Shown one piece after another: positions 6,356-7,007 of a stretch of 7,007 bases of DNA (the first letter of the stretch is position 1; every line of letters starts with the position of its first letter). Under the pieces are notes generated by a model. It ran no database searches. It saw only the letters and a program-made list of their open reading frames with translations, and was not told the origin of the DNA. The position numbers were made by a program, and so were the translations under genes. Source of the DNA: Cellvibrionaceae bacterium (GTDB taxonomy: Bacteria > Pseudomonadota > Gammaproteobacteria > Pseudomonadales > Cellvibrionaceae); the NCBI GenBank assembly GCA_030597965.1, contig JAUVQU010000121.1, positions 1-7,007 of the forward strand, read 5' to 3'.

Positions 6356-6360
6356 AGGAA
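6356..6360 (+). promoter_or_regulatory. Ribosome binding site supporting a TTG start
   Basis: AGGAA (within ATAGGAATAC) lies seven bases before the TTG at 6368. The frame has no ATG or GTG between the upstream in-frame stop (TAG at 6323) and this TTG, so the site decides the start. Confidence 0.6.
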
Positions 6361-6367
6361 TACGCAG

Positions 6368-6922
6368 TTGAATCAGCAAGCAGCTATAGGCTTTGGGGGT
6401 GAAGATTATTGCTTGGCGGTTTACGTGGCTAACCGGCCGCCTATAGATGATTATCCAGCACTGGATCATTTACGTGGTCTGGCTCAAGGCGAGCTGGATC
6501 ATATTGTTCGCCACACCAGTAATCACTGGCGCAAACTGTTCAGCGTTTACGCCAAGTTTCTCTATGAGATGGGTGAGGCTGGATTGTGGGAAGAGGTACC
6601 TCAATATTCCCGCTGGCAGGATTATCGAGATCAGCATTTATTACAGGCCGACTCGAGAGCGGCCTTGTTGTTTTCTTCGCCTGATTTTTCACCGAACGGC
6701 AGTTCACTAAAGAACAGCTCACTAAAAAATTGCGTGCATGTGGTCGCAGGAAAAACCTATGCGAGTGCCTTGGGTTTAGACGCTGAACTGCAATGGTTGG
6801 ATACGCACTTTGCGGTGATACCTGAAAAGAGGCTGATCGTGTGCCCGTATTTTGATTATCGGCAGTTGAGTAACGAACGTATCACGCGATTGATTGCTTA
6901 TATTCGTGAGTATTGGAATTGA
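6368..6922 (+). CDS. Uncharacterised conserved protein (184 aa), possibly DUF6942 family
   Basis: No function known. The sequence recalls a gammaproteobacterial family of hypothetical proteins that I associate, from memory and without certainty, with DUF6942. Segments that look conserved are VYVANRPP (18-25), HWRKLFSVYAKFLYE (53-67), YRDQHLLQADSRAALLF (86-102), VVAGKTYASALGL (125-137) and the C-terminal VCPYFDYRQLSNERI (158-172). It is soluble, with no signal peptide or membrane helix. Cys 159 and His 123 are possible but unproven functional residues. Residues 112-121 are a tandem SSLKN-SSLKN, likely a local insertion in a loop. It starts with TTG at 6368 with a fair ribosome site. It ends with TGA at 6920-6922, three bases before the next gene's ATG, so the two are probably co-transcribed. 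Confidence 0.75.
   Translation: MNQQAAIGFGGEDYCLAVYVANRPPIDDYPALDHLRGLAQGELDHIVRHTSNHWRKLFSVYAKFLYEMGEAGLWEEVPQYSRWQDYRDQHLLQADSRAALLFSSPDFSPNGSSLKNSSLKNCVHVVAGKTYASALGLDAELQWLDTHFAVIPEKRLIVCPYFDYRQLSNERITRLIAYIREYWN
6701..6730 (+). repeat. 15-base tandem duplication inside the uncharacterised gene
   Basis: Two adjacent 15-base units (6701-6715 and 6716-6730) match at 12 positions. The three differences all fall at third codon positions and are synonymous (AGT/AGC, AAG/AAA, AAC/AAT), so both units encode SSLKN. This suggests an old in-frame duplication. Confidence 0.65.
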
Positions 6923-6925
6923 TTG

Positions 6926-7007
6926 ATGGCTAGAGAGAAACCTTCCGCAGTACCGCGAGCCTATCTAGTGGCAGCTGAGGCAATAGAGGTCGAGTTTGAA
7001 GTTAAAA
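6926..7007 (+). CDS. Start of an unidentified gene, 3'-truncated by window edge
   Basis: An open frame starts at ATG 6926, in the same frame as and three bases after the TGA of the preceding gene (TGA-TTG-ATG), and stays open for 27 codons to the window edge. The visible protein begins MAREKPSAVPRAYLVAAEAI and goes on acidic (EVEFEVK). There is no clear Shine-Dalgarno, consistent with coupling to the gene before it; the TTG at 6923 is an alternative start. Too little is visible to name it. Confidence 0.5.
   Translation, partial: MAREKPSAVPRAYLVAAEAIEVEFEVK

Noticed and set aside
1..7007. A new defence, mobile or secondary-metabolite system
   Set aside because: All recognisable genes are widespread housekeeping types, there are no mobility genes or repeat arrays, and the uncharacterised genes show no toxin, nuclease, sensor or transporter motifs that I can see.

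Overview
This window looks like an ordinary piece of a gammaproteobacterial chromosome, probably from a free-living, possibly marine lineage of the Pseudomonas/Cellvibrio/Spongiibacter type. That placement is an inference. It rests on moderate GC by eye, a family-B DNA polymerase II, a short DUF4404 protein, a GlpE-like rhodanese, a YlqF/RbgA-type GTPase whose wording resembles gammaproteobacterial homologues, and a downstream protein that looks like a gammaproteobacteria-only family. No rRNA, tRNA, insertion sequence, phage gene or CRISPR array is visible.

Layout. Bases 1-1835 (+) hold the C-terminal three quarters of DNA polymerase II (polB), whose 5' end lies outside the window. After a 202-base gap comes a small DUF4404-family gene (2038-2295, +). 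It converges on a run of six minus-strand genes separated from it by 34 bases that contain a dyad suited to a shared terminator. In transcription order (right to left) the run is: an rbgA/ylqF-like ribosome-assembly GTPase (6244-5189), an uncharacterised membrane-anchored protein (5109-4405), a MaoC-like hotdog dehydratase (4402-3899), a GlpE-type rhodanese (3902-3579), a DTW-domain tRNA acp3U transferase, tapT-like (3526-2732), and a short CbiX/SirB-type chelatase (2719-2330). The gaps are 79, 2, -4 (ATGA overlap), 52 and 12 bases, so one transcript or two or three nested ones is plausible. To the right, across a 123-base divergent region, a plus-strand uncharacterised gene (6368-6922, TTG start) is followed three bases later by the start of another gene that runs off the window.

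Functionally the window is a mix of housekeeping roles: translesion or repair synthesis (PolB), late 50S ribosome assembly (RbgA-like), tRNA modification (TapT-like), sulfur transfer (GlpE), siroheme or cobalamin metal insertion (CbiX-like), and an acyl-thioester hydratase-like enzyme. I see no coherent new defence or mobile system. The points most worth a second look are the uncharacterised 234-residue protein with two lobes resembling BamE/SmpA folds, a nested hairpin just downstream of the GTPase gene, a perfect dyad in the divergent intergenic region, the long basic tail and variant G4 motif of the GTPase, and the paired uncharacterised genes at the right end.
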